From: DATAOG01 sp963753685
GTDB lineage: Bacteria; Pseudomonadota; Alphaproteobacteria; Geminicoccales; Geminicoccaceae
Reading direction: 5' to 3'
DNA: 64,000 nt
Assembly (NCBI GenBank): GCA_963753685.1
Contig: CAVWDE010000003.1
Span: forward strand, 89,961 to 153,960
Position 1 is the first letter of the stretch. Each line of letters begins with the position of its first letter. The position numbers and the translations under genes were made by a program. Shown here piece after piece: positions 43,632 to 51,554 of this stretch. The notes beneath the pieces are model-generated. The model was not told the DNA's origin. It did not search any database and worked only from the letters and a program-made list of their open reading frames with translations.

Positions 43632-43735
43632 AGGAGTTGGGTGTCTTAAGAGGGGATCTAATGCTCTTCCACGGGAAGGAAGATGACCGATCGAGCATCG
43701 ATCATCCATCTATGGAACTTAGACGGGTAACGTGA
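43605..43735 (-). ncRNA. Candidate small RNA or tiny gene
   Basis: Inferred from the orphan terminator. Upstream of it, leftward, lie a small stem AAGAG/CTCTT and, at 43658-43705, a 15-codon frame starting ATGATCGATGCTCG (MIDARSVIFLPVEEH). No strong ribosome site precedes that frame, so an untranslated RNA is as likely. The 5' end and promoter are not defined; 43735 is a guess. Copy B of the 43-nt module covers the putative 5' part. Confidence 0.35.
43689..43731 (-). repeat. 43-nt palindrome-containing module, copy B
   Basis: Starts on the plus strand with GATCGAGCATCGATC and ends GGGTAAC, six bases before the DUF3445 GTG start. It is the partner of copy A. The same palindrome, with the adjoining ATCATC, also occurs at 11912-11929, far away in the window. 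Confidence 0.55.
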
Positions 43736-43736
43736 C

Positions 43737-44684
43737 GTGACGCTGGCCGCGGGATTAAATCGACGTAATCTTGAGCCCGATCCGAGCGCGATCGTGCCGC
43801 GTTATCGACCGTTCCTCGACGGCCCGTGGCGGCTCGCGATGGGGCTGAAGGCGCTGGATCTTAGCGACTGGATCGAGATCGACGAGACGTTCGCGGCCCA
43901 GCTCGCCGAGCGGGGGCGGCGGCTCGACCAGCAACGCACCGAGGTGTTCCAGGCCTTGCCCGAGAGCCTCCTTGGGCAGGCGGAGGTGCTGACGCTGCTG
44001 CTCGACCATCTGCCGGGTTGCTTCCCCGAGGTCTACCGGCGCGCTCCGGACGCGATCGAGAACCTGGTCACCGGCGAGCGCTTCGCCCTCGACCTCGCCG
44101 CCTGGCGCGATGCGCCGCTCGAGCTCGCCGGCCGGCTGGTCCAGGAGGACCTCTGCCTGATGCGGCGGAGTGAGCACGGCTACCGCCTGAGCGCCGCGGT
44201 TCTCTGCTTTCCTTCGAACTGGCGCCTGGCCGACAAGCTGGGCCGGCCGCTCGACCTTATTCACGCGCCGGTGCCGGGCTTCGGCGAGCGTCTGGCGGTG
44301 CCGGTCGAGCGCTTCTTCGCGGGCCTCCAGGTCGAGCGGCCGGTCTGGCGGGCCAACTGGACCCTCTCCGACACGCCGGAGCTGTTCCACCCGCCGGGGC
44401 ATCGCCGGCAGTCGAAGCCGGTCGCGGCCGGGCGCGTCGGCGAGCAGGTCTGGCTCCGGATCGAGCGGCAGACGCTGCGCCGCCTGCCGCACACCCGCGA
44501 CGTGCTGTTCACGATCCGCACCTACGTCGAGCCGCTGGCGCAGGTGATCGACACGCCGGCGACCGCCCGGGCGCTCGCCGAGCGCCTGCGCGAACTGCCC
44601 GACGCGATGGCGGCCTACAAGGGCGTCGCCCCGATCCGCGCGCCCCTGCTCGCCTGGCTGGAGAGCCAAGCGGCGCAACGGTAA
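43737..44684 (+). CDS. DUF3445 / haem-dependent oxidative N-demethylase family protein
   Basis: A 315-residue protein. PFLDGPWRLAMGLKALDL near the N-terminus, CFPSNWRLADKLGRPLDLIH and ERQTLRRLPHTRDVLFTIRTY (shown as RQTLRRLPHTRDVLFTIR) are the family hallmarks. Members such as the DmmD/HODM subunit bind haem and oxidatively demethylate amines. The GTG at 43737 is the only early start and has no clear ribosome site. Alternatives further in would cut conserved sequence. The upstream region carries the duplicated module described separately. Confidence 0.85.
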   Translation: MTLAAGLNRRNLEPDPSAIVPRYRPFLDGPWRLAMGLKALDLSDWIEIDETFAAQLAERGRRLDQQRTEVFQALPESLLGQAEVLTLLLDHLPGCFPEVYRRAPDAIENLVTGERFALDLAAWRDAPLELAGRLVQEDLCLMRRSEHGYRLSAAVLCFPSNWRLADKLGRPLDLIHAPVPGFGERLAVPVERFFAGLQVERPVWRANWTLSDTPELFHPPGHRRQSKPVAAGRVGEQVWLRIERQTLRRLPHTRDVLFTIRTYVEPLAQVIDTPATARALAERLRELPDAMAAYKGVAPIRAPLLAWLESQAAQR

Positions 44685-44832
44685 CCGAACGGCAATGATT
44701 GACACCCCGACAAGAGGAAAGCCTCAAGACCGACAGAGAAATCATCGGAACATGAGGGCGTCCTCGTGCACAGACGAATCCCCGGCACAAGGACATTCCG
44801 GGCTGAGGAGAGCTTCCGTTCGCGTCGGTGCG

Positions 44833-45357
44833 TCAGGGGCCGAGGGCCGGCGGGTAGGGGCCGCGGTGGTGTCGCAATTCGCGCGCTCGCCTGAGCACGT
44901 AGTCGACGCTCGGGAAGGCGAGCTCGGTCCAGGGGATCGCCGCCCACTCGAACAGGTCGAGCTCCAGCGTCTCGATGCCGGCCGCGACGTCGGGGGAAAG
45001 CAGCCGGGCGCGGTAGAACAGCTGCACCTGGCCGATCCGGACCACATTGTAGACCGCGAGAAGTCCGGAAATCTCGATCCGGGCGCAGGCTTCCTCGAGG
45101 GTCTCGCGCACCGCGCCCTCCTCGGTGCTCTCGCCGAGCTCGAGATAGCCCGCGGGCACCGCCCAGAAGCCGGCGCGCGGCTCGATCGCCCGGCGGCAGA
45201 GCAGGACCCGGTCCTGCCAGCTGCAGACCGCGCCGACCACGACCTTGGGATTGCGGTAGTGGATCTCGCCGCAGGCCGAGCAGACGTGGCGCTCCAGCAG
45301 GTCGCCCGCGGGCCGCTTGAGCTCGACGGGGGCGCCGCAGGTGGGGCAGAAGCGCAT
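44833..45357 (-). CDS. NUDIX hydrolase with N-terminal zinc ribbon
   Basis: A 174-residue protein. A zinc ribbon MRFCPTCG ... CSACGEIHY spans residues 4-31. The Nudix box reads GYLELGESTEEGAVRETLEE, with ACARI instead of the usual A-G-hydrophobic end. All metal-binding glutamates remain. Relatives hydrolyse nucleotide sugars, NADH-type or ADP-ribose compounds. The 106 nt upstream of its start and the tandem repeat beyond separate it from the DUF1192 gene. Confidence 0.9.
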   Translation of the reverse strand: MRFCPTCGAPVELKRPAGDLLERHVCSACGEIHYRNPKVVVGAVCSWQDRVLLCRRAIEPRAGFWAVPAGYLELGESTEEGAVRETLEEACARIEISGLLAVYNVVRIGQVQLFYRARLLSPDVAAGIETLELDLFEWAAIPWTELAFPSVDYVLRRARELRHHRGPYPPALGP

Positions 45358-45463
45358 CGGCCGCCGGCCGAGCTCAAACTCTGCGCATCCATCGAGCCCG
45401 CCAACGAGGGCCCGTTGGACTCATTGGCGCTCGCCCGGTCGATCGCAGCGTTTCCGGCATTCT

Positions 45464-45543
45464 TTCACGAGGCTCACACTTTCACGAGGCTCACACTTTC
45501 ACGAGGCTCACACTTTCACGAGGCTCACACTTTCACGAGGCTC
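45464..45543. repeat. 17-bp tandem repeat, 4 full copies and a partial fifth
   Basis: The unit TTCACGAGGCTCACACT starts at 45464, 45481, 45498 and 45515 with no mismatch. A fifth, partial unit begins at 45532 and runs into the stop codon of the DUF1192 gene. There are no spacers, so it is not CRISPR. Perfect copies suggest recent slippage expansion. Confidence 0.95.
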
Positions 45544-45735
45544 TCAGGGGCGCTGCTTGAACAGCGATTCGGCGGCGCCGCGGATCGATTGCTTGGCCTT
45601 GATCGCGGCCTTGGCGCGCTCGATCTCGGCCTGCAGACGGACGATGTAGGCCTCGACCTCCTCGACCGACCAGGTTGCGAGATCGGGGGGCTTGGCGCCG
45701 GCGCGCCGCGGCAGGTCGTCCGGGTCCTCGGCCAT
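45544..45735 (-). CDS. DUF1192 family small protein
   Basis: A 63-residue protein starting MAEDPDDLPRRAGAKPPD. The helix SVEEVEAYIVRLQAEIERA is typical of DUF1192, a small alphaproteobacterial family of unknown function. GGGAGGG precedes the ATG at 45735. The last codons coincide with the end of the 17-bp tandem repeat, so the repeat borders the gene exactly. Confidence 0.85.
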   Translation of the reverse strand: MAEDPDDLPRRAGAKPPDLATWSVEEVEAYIVRLQAEIERAKAAIKAKQSIRGAAESLFKQRP

Positions 45736-45789
45736 GCCACCCTCCCTCGCTTCGATCGCCTCCGCCAGGAGGCCGCTGCTCACCCCTCG

Positions 45790-46128
45790 CTACGGCGCCT
45801 CGAGGTCGTGCTCCTCGGCGACGTGATCAACCATGTCGCTGAGCATGCGGACCACGTGCTCGTCGGTGATCTCGTAGAACACCTGGCGACCCTGGCGCTC
45901 GGCCTGGAGCAGGCGCGCCGCACGCAGCAGCCGCAGATGGTGGCTGACCAAGGACGGCGACAGCCTGAGCCGCTGGGCAATCTCGCCGACCGAGACCGCC
46001 TCGGCCAGGCAGGCAAGGATGATCCTGAGCCGGCTCGGGTCGCTCATCAGGCGGAACGTCTCGGCCAGCTCGTAGACCTGGTCCTCGCTGAGCCGCTCCG
46101 AGGAGGAGTTGGTCGGGCGTCTGAGCAT
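45790..46128 (-). CDS. ArsR-family transcriptional regulator
   Basis: A 112-residue winged-helix regulator. LMSDPSRLRIILACLAEA, then EIAQRLRLSPSLVSHHLRLL and RQGRQVFYEITDEHV are classic ArsR/SmtB features. The recognition helix lacks the ELCVCDL cysteines of arsenic sensors. A C-terminal EEHDLEAP and His residues could form a metal site like that of CzrA/NmtR, but this is unproven. GGAG lies before the ATG. It is divergent from the LLM flavin enzyme gene, which it may control. Confidence 0.88.
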   Translation of the reverse strand: MLRRPTNSSSERLSEDQVYELAETFRLMSDPSRLRIILACLAEAVSVGEIAQRLRLSPSLVSHHLRLLRAARLLQAERQGRQVFYEITDEHVVRMLSDMVDHVAEEHDLEAP

Positions 46129-46315
46129 GGCTCTCCGGTCAGAGGCGCGGCCGCCGGCACCAGCGCCATGGGCCAACCGCGCGAGAAAATAGGCGAGAAG
46201 CGCGCCGATGTACAGCACGCCGCCGGGGACGCGGCAGATCCCACTGTCAACCGAAGCCCGGTCGGTTATGCTTGGGGCCCGTGCTCGGGCCGGACCGGGC
46301 GGAGCAGACCTCGCG

Positions 46316-47317
46316 ATGCGTCTCTCGATCTTCTCGGTCGTCGACCACTACCCGACCCGCGAGCGGTCGCTCGCCCAGCTCTATGAGCAGGTGACCCGGC
46401 ACTGCGAGCTCGCCGACCGGCTGGGCTTTGCCTGCTTCTTCGTCGCCGAGCATCACTTCCACGAGTACGGCGCCGTGCCCGACCCGGCCGTGCTGCTGCC
46501 GGTGCTGGCGGCGCGCACCAGGCGCATCCGCCTCGGGCCGGCGGTCGCGGTGCTGCCGTTCCGCGACCCGGTCGCGGTCGCCGAGAGTTACGCCATGGTC
46601 GACCTGCTCGCGGGCGGGCGGCTGGTGCTGGGCGTGGGCTCCGGTTACCTCAAGCACGAGTTCGAGGGCTTCGGCATCGATCCGGCCGAGAAGCGCGAAC
46701 GGTTCGACGAGAGCCTGATGCTGGTGCTGCGCCTGCTCGCGGGCGAGCGGGTCAGCCACACCGGCCGCTTCCACACGCTGAATGGCGTCGCCCTGAACGT
46801 GCTGCCGCGGCAGCCGCCGCCGATCTATGTCGCGATCCTGCGCCGGGAGGCGGCCTACCACGTCGGCCGCAAGGGCCAGCGGATCATGTCGATCCCCTAC
46901 GCCACGCTCGATCGCCTGGCCGAGGTCGAAGGCGTCGTCCAGGAGTTCCGCCGGGGCCGCGCCGACGCCGGACTGGAGCCCGGCGAGGACGATGCGATCT
47001 TCGCGTTCCACACTCACGTCGCCCGGACCGACGCGGCGGCGCGCGCCGAGGCGGCCCAGGCCTTCGACCTCTATGTCGCGACCCGGCTCTATGCCAAAAG
47101 CCAGACCTACGACGACATCATCACGAGCGGTCTGGCGCTGTTCGGCTCGGTCGAGACGGTCGCGCAAAAGCTTCTCCAGCTGCACGCCTTCGGCATCCGC
47201 CACGTCGCCCTGCTGCCGGACTTCGGCCTCATGCCGCCGGACCTCGTGCACCGCAGCATGAGCCTGGTCGCAAGCGAGGTCCTGCCCCGGGTCGAGGCCG
47301 GGATCAGCCGCCTCTGA
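46316..47317 (+). CDS. LLM-class flavin-dependent oxidoreductase
   Basis: A 333-residue luciferase-like monooxygenase. Typical parts are GFACFFVAEHHFHEYG, TRRIRLGPAVAVLPFRDP, GGRLVLGVGSGYLKHEFEGFG (shown as GRLVLGVGSGYLKHEF) and the late LQLHAFGIRHVALLPDFG. It uses FMNH2 or F420. FMN is more likely in this kind of organism. The substrate is unknown. A GGAG site is somewhat far from the ATG (13 nt). Divergent from the ArsR gene. Confidence 0.88.
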   Translation: MRLSIFSVVDHYPTRERSLAQLYEQVTRHCELADRLGFACFFVAEHHFHEYGAVPDPAVLLPVLAARTRRIRLGPAVAVLPFRDPVAVAESYAMVDLLAGGRLVLGVGSGYLKHEFEGFGIDPAEKRERFDESLMLVLRLLAGERVSHTGRFHTLNGVALNVLPRQPPPIYVAILRREAAYHVGRKGQRIMSIPYATLDRLAEVEGVVQEFRRGRADAGLEPGEDDAIFAFHTHVARTDAAARAEAAQAFDLYVATRLYAKSQTYDDIITSGLALFGSVETVAQKLLQLHAFGIRHVALLPDFGLMPPDLVHRSMSLVASEVLPRVEAGISRL

Positions 47318-47481
47318 CACCAACTCCTCTACGTCACCCCGCACGGCCGCGCGTTGCCGCGGACGCCGGCCTGTGGCATCGTGAGCGGGCGCGGGGCCCT
47401 GGTCCCTGGAAAGGCCGTCGCCCGGAAGCCCGTTCCGCGCCGCCTCGAGAATTCCGGGCTGCTGATGGCAGGGAAACGGTC

Positions 47482-48744
47482 ATGTACATCGTCGGGCAGG
47501 AGGAGATCGACGCGCTTGCTGCGGTCATCCGGAGCGGGGCGCTGTTCCGCTATGGCGTCGGTGGCGAATGCGAGCGCTTCGAGCAGCGCTACGCGGACTA
47601 TCTCGGCACCAGGCACGTGGCGCTGACCGCGAGCGGCACCTTCGCGCTGACCGCCGCGGTGAGCGCACTCGGGATCGGACCGGGCGACGAGGTGCTGGTG
47701 CCGGCGCATACCTACATGGCGACCGCCATGGCGGTGCTGGCGGCGGGCGCGATCCCGGTGATCGTCGACGTCGACGAGAGCATCACGATCGACCCGGACG
47801 CGCTCGAGGCCGCGATCGGCCCGCGCACGCGCGCGGTGATCCCGGTCCACATGTGGGGGGCGGCCTGTGCCATGGACCGGATCATGGCGGTCGCGGCCAA
47901 GCACGATCTGCTGGTGCTCGAGGACACCTGCCAGGCGATCGGCGGCGCCTACGAGGGCCGGAAGCTCGGCACGATCGGCCACGCCGGCGCGTTCAGCTTC
48001 AACTACTACAAGAACATGACCGCGGGCGAGGGCGGGGCGGTCTGCACCGCCGACGACCGGATCGCCGAGCGGGTCAAATGCGCGATCGATCCCTGCCATT
48101 TCTACTGGCAGGGCCGGAGCGACCAGCAGAAGCCGTTCGCCGGCAATGGCGCGCGCGCGTCCGAACTGATGGGTGCCATGCTCAACGTCCAGCTCGACCG
48201 CCTGCCCGGCATGATCGAAGCGATGCGCGCCGAGAAGAAGCAGATCCTGGCGGGCACGGCGCAGCTCGGCAACCTCGGGCTCAGGCCCGCGCCGATCAAC
48301 AGCCCCGAGCACGACTGCGCCGCCCAGGTCATGTACAGCCTGCCATCGAGTGAGGCGGCGGACCGGTTCGTCGAGGTTTTTCCGAGCGTGATCGCGGGCC
48401 GGACGGGCCGGCACAACTACACCGAGTGGGATCAGATCCTGATCGGCGAGGGCGCCGCTCACCCGGCCATGAACCCCTACACCATGCCCGAGAACCAGGC
48501 CTGCCGGCGCAACTATTCGAGGGACATGTGCCAGCGCTCGCTCGACATCCTGAACCGCACGGTCATGGTGCCGACCCATCCGCTGCACGGGCCTGAGCAG
48601 ATCGCCGACACGATCCACAACATCGGGGTCGCGGCGCGGGTAGCACTCGGCGGCATGGCGCCGGCCGAAGCCGATCTGCGCAACCTCCAACCGGTCGACG
48701 CCCAGAAGTTCGATCTGAAGGTCACCGACATCGCGTCGGCCTGA
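47482..48744 (+). CDS. DegT/DnrJ/EryC1/StrS-family aminotransferase
   Basis: A 420-residue PLP aminotransferase of the sugar aminotransferase type. ALTASGTFALTAAVSALG (phosphate-binding start), VIPVHMWGAACAMDRI and LVLEDTCQAIGG (Asp/Gln) are present. The PLP lysine is in FNYYKNMTAGEGGAV. Such enzymes act on keto-sugars or cyclitols, but no sugar-nucleotide genes surround it here, so its pathway is unclear. 164 nt upstream is free of genes. Confidence 0.87.
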   Translation: MYIVGQEEIDALAAVIRSGALFRYGVGGECERFEQRYADYLGTRHVALTASGTFALTAAVSALGIGPGDEVLVPAHTYMATAMAVLAAGAIPVIVDVDESITIDPDALEAAIGPRTRAVIPVHMWGAACAMDRIMAVAAKHDLLVLEDTCQAIGGAYEGRKLGTIGHAGAFSFNYYKNMTAGEGGAVCTADDRIAERVKCAIDPCHFYWQGRSDQQKPFAGNGARASELMGAMLNVQLDRLPGMIEAMRAEKKQILAGTAQLGNLGLRPAPINSPEHDCAAQVMYSLPSSEAADRFVEVFPSVIAGRTGRHNYTEWDQILIGEGAAHPAMNPYTMPENQACRRNYSRDMCQRSLDILNRTVMVPTHPLHGPEQIADTIHNIGVAARVALGGMAPAEADLRNLQPVDAQKFDLKVTDIASA

Positions 48745-48801
48745 CCCCGACCTGTCGGTGACAATCGCTGCCGCCTGACCGCGACGCCGGCATGCTGGGG
48801 C

Positions 48802-48990
48802 GTGTCGCGCAAGGCGCTGTCCGAGCTGGTCAATGGCAGATCGGGCATTTCGCCGGAAATGGCGATCCGTCTCGCCAAGGCGTTCGGCGGCAACCCGGAC
48901 GTCTGGCTGCGCATGCAGATGAATTACGATCTCTGGCATGCCCAGCAGCATGCCGACCGGATCAAGGTCGAGCGCTATCAGCCGGCGTGA
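48802..48990 (+). pseudogene. N-terminally truncated HigA-type antitoxin
   Basis: The frame VSRKALSELVNGRSG, MAIRLAKAFGGNPDVWLRM and the tail YDLWHAQQHAD is the second half of a HigA/VapI XRE antitoxin. The first helices of the HTH (about 35 residues, usually starting PIHPGE) are missing. The upstream in-frame codons LTATPACWG do not resemble them. GTG at 48802 has no ribosome site. No HigB toxin gene is next to it. It is best seen as a remnant, though a short product cannot be excluded. Confidence 0.75.
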
Positions 48991-49059
48991 ATCACTTCAG
49001 CCGAGGCTCGCTCGACGCGGCGCTGTCGGTCCGGTCGCGATCCGGCCAACGAGGCAGGC

Positions 49060-49941
49060 TCAGGTCTGCATGCGGCGGATGCGGTCGTTCACCAGGTCGG
49101 GCTTTTCCATCATCAGGAAGTGGCCGCCGTCCGAGACGTATTCGATCGTGTAATTGTTGTACCAGTTGGTCACCTGGTCGCTCCAGACCGAGGGCACCAC
49201 GGTGTCGCCCATGCCGCACAGGAAGGTCATCGGCGCGTCCGAGACCGTGCGGTCGAGCGGCGTCCAGGGCACGCTGGTGAGCGACAGGTTGGCCCGGTAG
49301 AAGTTGAAGCCGCCGTGGATGTTTCCGGGTTTGACGAAATTGTCGGTGTAGATCTCCATTTCCTCGTCGGTGATCAGGTTCTTGTTGTAGGACCAGTGGG
49401 AGAGGAAATGCTTGAAATAGGCGCGGGTCGCGCTCCGGCTCGAGCTCACGACCTCGACCGCCATGTCGAGCTGGTGGAACTGCGAGTACCAGGACTGCGG
49501 AAAGTGGCCGACCGACAGGTAGCGCTCCTCGAAGCCGGGCACGATCGGGTCGATGGTCAGACCCTTGATGGTCATGGCGCGGTAGACGCGCACGAACTTG
49601 TGCATGATCAGCGCCGAATAGTCGTGGCCGACCACATAGGCCCGCTCGATGCCGAGGTGCTTCAGAAGGTTGGCGTGGTCGTCGGTGACCACGTTCAGGT
49701 GATATTTGGAGAGGTCTTTGAGGTCCGGCTTCTCCGAGTCGCCGTAGCCGCGCATGTCCGGGGCGATCACGTCGAAGTCTCTGGCGAGCGCGCCGATGCA
49801 CTTGTACCACTCCCACCAGAAGCCGGGCCAGCCGTGCATCAGCAGAAGCGGCGGGCCGCTGCCCTCGCGGACGTAGTGGATGCGGATGCCATCCAGCTGC
49901 GCGTCGTGGTGCGAGAACTCCTCCGGACGTCGGACGGTCAT
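49060..49941 (-). CDS. Alpha/beta hydrolase, epoxide-hydrolase-like
   Basis: A 293-residue hydrolase. Oxyanion segment LLLMHGWPGFWWEW, nucleophile elbow VVGHDYSALI with Asp as nucleophile, an acid in GMGDTVVP, and the catalytic His in DGGHFLMMEKP. An Asp nucleophile with HGWP points to epoxide hydrolases or haloalkane dehalogenases. HGWP favours the former. A GGGAGG site precedes the ATG at 49941. It is a single gene with the same direction as gpsA upstream, separated by 125 nt. Confidence 0.85.
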   Translation of the reverse strand: MTVRRPEEFSHHDAQLDGIRIHYVREGSGPPLLLMHGWPGFWWEWYKCIGALARDFDVIAPDMRGYGDSEKPDLKDLSKYHLNVVTDDHANLLKHLGIERAYVVGHDYSALIMHKFVRVYRAMTIKGLTIDPIVPGFEERYLSVGHFPQSWYSQFHQLDMAVEVVSSSRSATRAYFKHFLSHWSYNKNLITDEEMEIYTDNFVKPGNIHGGFNFYRANLSLTSVPWTPLDRTVSDAPMTFLCGMGDTVVPSVWSDQVTNWYNNYTIEYVSDGGHFLMMEKPDLVNDRIRRMQT

Positions 49942-50066
49942 GGCTTGCCTCCCTGGCAGCGGCGTTTTTTTCGGCTGCGCTCGTTGCAACGGGAGGTTAC
50001 GTCGCGCCGCCCGGAGGCGCAATCGCGCTTCTATGGTGTCAGCAAAAAGGCGCCCTCGAGCGGGAC

Positions 50067-51059
50067 TCAGTCCGCCTCCATCTTGAGCGGGCGGCGCATC
50101 AAAGCTTCGAGCGCGTCGGCGATGGCGAGGCGCCCGGCGAGGATGGCATCGACTGCCGCGCAGATCGGCAGCTCGACGCCCTGCTCCTTTGCGAGACGGA
50201 TCGCGGCGGCAGCGGTGAAGACGCCCTCGACCAGGGCGCCCGGATCCGTGCGCAGCGCCTGCGGATCCGCGCCGCGGCCGATCGCGTGGCCGAACGCCAT
50301 GTTGCGCGAGGTCAGGCTCGAGGCGCTCAGGATCAGATCGCCGAGGCCGGCGAGGCCCATCAGGGTCTCGCGCCGGCCGCCCAGCGCCTCGCCGAGGCGG
50401 GCGAGCTCGGCCAAGCCCCGGGTGATCAGGGCCGCGCGGGCGTTCTCGCCGAGGCCGCGTCCGGCGACGATGCCGGCGGCGATCGCGAGCACGTTCTTCA
50501 CTGCGCCACCGATCTCGACCCCGGCCACGTCGTCGGTCCAGTAAACCCGAAAGCTCGGGCCGCTCAGCGCCTGGGCGATCGCCTGGCCGAGCGCGGCATC
50601 GGCGCACCCAAGCGTGGTCGCGGCCGGCAGCCCCTCTGCCACCTCGCGCGCGAAATTGGGCCCGGACAGGGCCGCAACCGGACGCTCGGGAGCAGCCTCG
50701 CCGACCACCTGAGAGAGCCTGAGGCCGGTCGTCGTCTCGAGCCCCTTGGCGCAGATCACGAGCGGAGCGGGGCCCGGCGGCAGCGCGCGGGTCAGGCTGC
50801 GCAGCGTCTGCGCCGGCACCGTGAGCAGCAGCAGGTCGGCCGCCGCCAGATCGGCGAGGTCGCCGGTCGCGGCGATCGCCGGCTCGAGCGCGACCTCCGT
50901 GAGATGGCGCGGGTTGATCCGGTCGGTGCGGATCGAGCGGACCACCTCCGGATCACGCGCGAACAGCAGGACCCGGAGCCCGGCCCTGGCCGCGGCCTGG
51001 GCGAGGGCCGTGCCCCAGGCGCCGGCGCCGACGATGCCGATGGTCTGAAAGCGCGCCAT
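50067..51059 (-). CDS. gpsA: Glycerol-3-phosphate dehydrogenase [NAD(P)+]
   Basis: A 330-residue enzyme that makes sn-glycerol 3-phosphate for phospholipids. NAD(P) motif IGIVGAGAWGTALAQ. The GpsA signature occurs in LSGPNFAREVAEGLPAA, and the catalytic Lys is in EIGGAVKNVLAIAAG. GLAGLGDLILSASS is also standard. Length is as expected. The neighbouring phhB-like gene 64 nt upstream reads the same way. Confidence 0.95.
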   Translation of the reverse strand: MARFQTIGIVGAGAWGTALAQAAARAGLRVLLFARDPEVVRSIRTDRINPRHLTEVALEPAIAATGDLADLAAADLLLLTVPAQTLRSLTRALPPGPAPLVICAKGLETTTGLRLSQVVGEAAPERPVAALSGPNFAREVAEGLPAATTLGCADAALGQAIAQALSGPSFRVYWTDDVAGVEIGGAVKNVLAIAAGIVAGRGLGENARAALITRGLAELARLGEALGGRRETLMGLAGLGDLILSASSLTSRNMAFGHAIGRGADPQALRTDPGALVEGVFTAAAAIRLAKEQGVELPICAAVDAILAGRLAIADALEALMRRPLKMEAD

Positions 51060-51123
51060 GGGCGAGCTGTTTCGCCCCTGGCGCCGGCGGGGTCAAGCTC
51101 TGCTTCGGGCGGGCGCGGCGAAG

Positions 51124-51471
51124 TCAGGCGGCCTCGCTCTGGTCCAGCAACCGATTGATCTTGGCGGCCATGATGAAGTCGTTCTCGTGCAGGCCCTTGA
51201 TCTTGTGGGTGTGGAGCGAGACCGTGGCGTGACCCCAGCCGAAGGTGATGTCGGGATGGTGGCCTTCGGCCTCGGCGAGCGCGCCGACCTGGTCGACGAA
51301 GGCCAGCGCCTCGCGGAAATTCCTGAATTTGAAGTGGCGCTCGATCCGCTTGCCGTCGTCCAGCAGCCGCCAGCCCTCGGCCTGCTCGAGGTAGCCTTCG
51401 GCCTGGTCGCGGGGCAGAGGCGGCACCCCGCCCCGGCAGGGCGTGCAGGTCTTCGCGGCGAGCTCGGTCAT
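51124..51471 (-). CDS. phhB: Pterin-4a-carbinolamine dehydratase
   Basis: A 115-residue protein that recycles tetrahydrobiopterin after aromatic hydroxylation. The family His pair is in AEGHHPDITFGWG, followed by VSLHTHKIKGLHENDF. KTCTPCRGGVPPL near the start is a common N-terminal variant. A GGAGG site lies 8 nt before the ATG at 51471. No phenylalanine hydroxylase gene is in the window. Confidence 0.92.
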   Translation of the reverse strand: MTELAAKTCTPCRGGVPPLPRDQAEGYLEQAEGWRLLDDGKRIERHFKFRNFREALAFVDQVGALAEAEGHHPDITFGWGHATVSLHTHKIKGLHENDFIMAAKINRLLDQSEAA

Positions 51472-51554
51472 CGGAGGTCCTCCGGTCGCAGTGCTCCTCT
51501 GCATCCTTGATATGGTCGCCGGCGTGCAGGCTCGCCATGGGGATCGGCGCCGGG

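Larger units (their letters stand above)
43366..43736. other. Intergenic region with duplicated module and orphan terminator
   Basis: A 371-nt divergent region between the small secreted protein and the DUF3445 gene. It holds two copies of a 43-nt module (43392-43434 and 43689-43731), a strong leftward terminator at 43600-43631, and a hairpin GAGCGC-TTT-GCGCTC near 43538-43552. The terminator ends no annotated gene, so an extra leftward transcript of roughly 100-130 nt is likely. Confidence 0.6.

Noticed and set aside
45464..45543. Possible CRISPR array.
   Set aside because: The repeats are directly joined with no spacers, and no cas genes are in the window.
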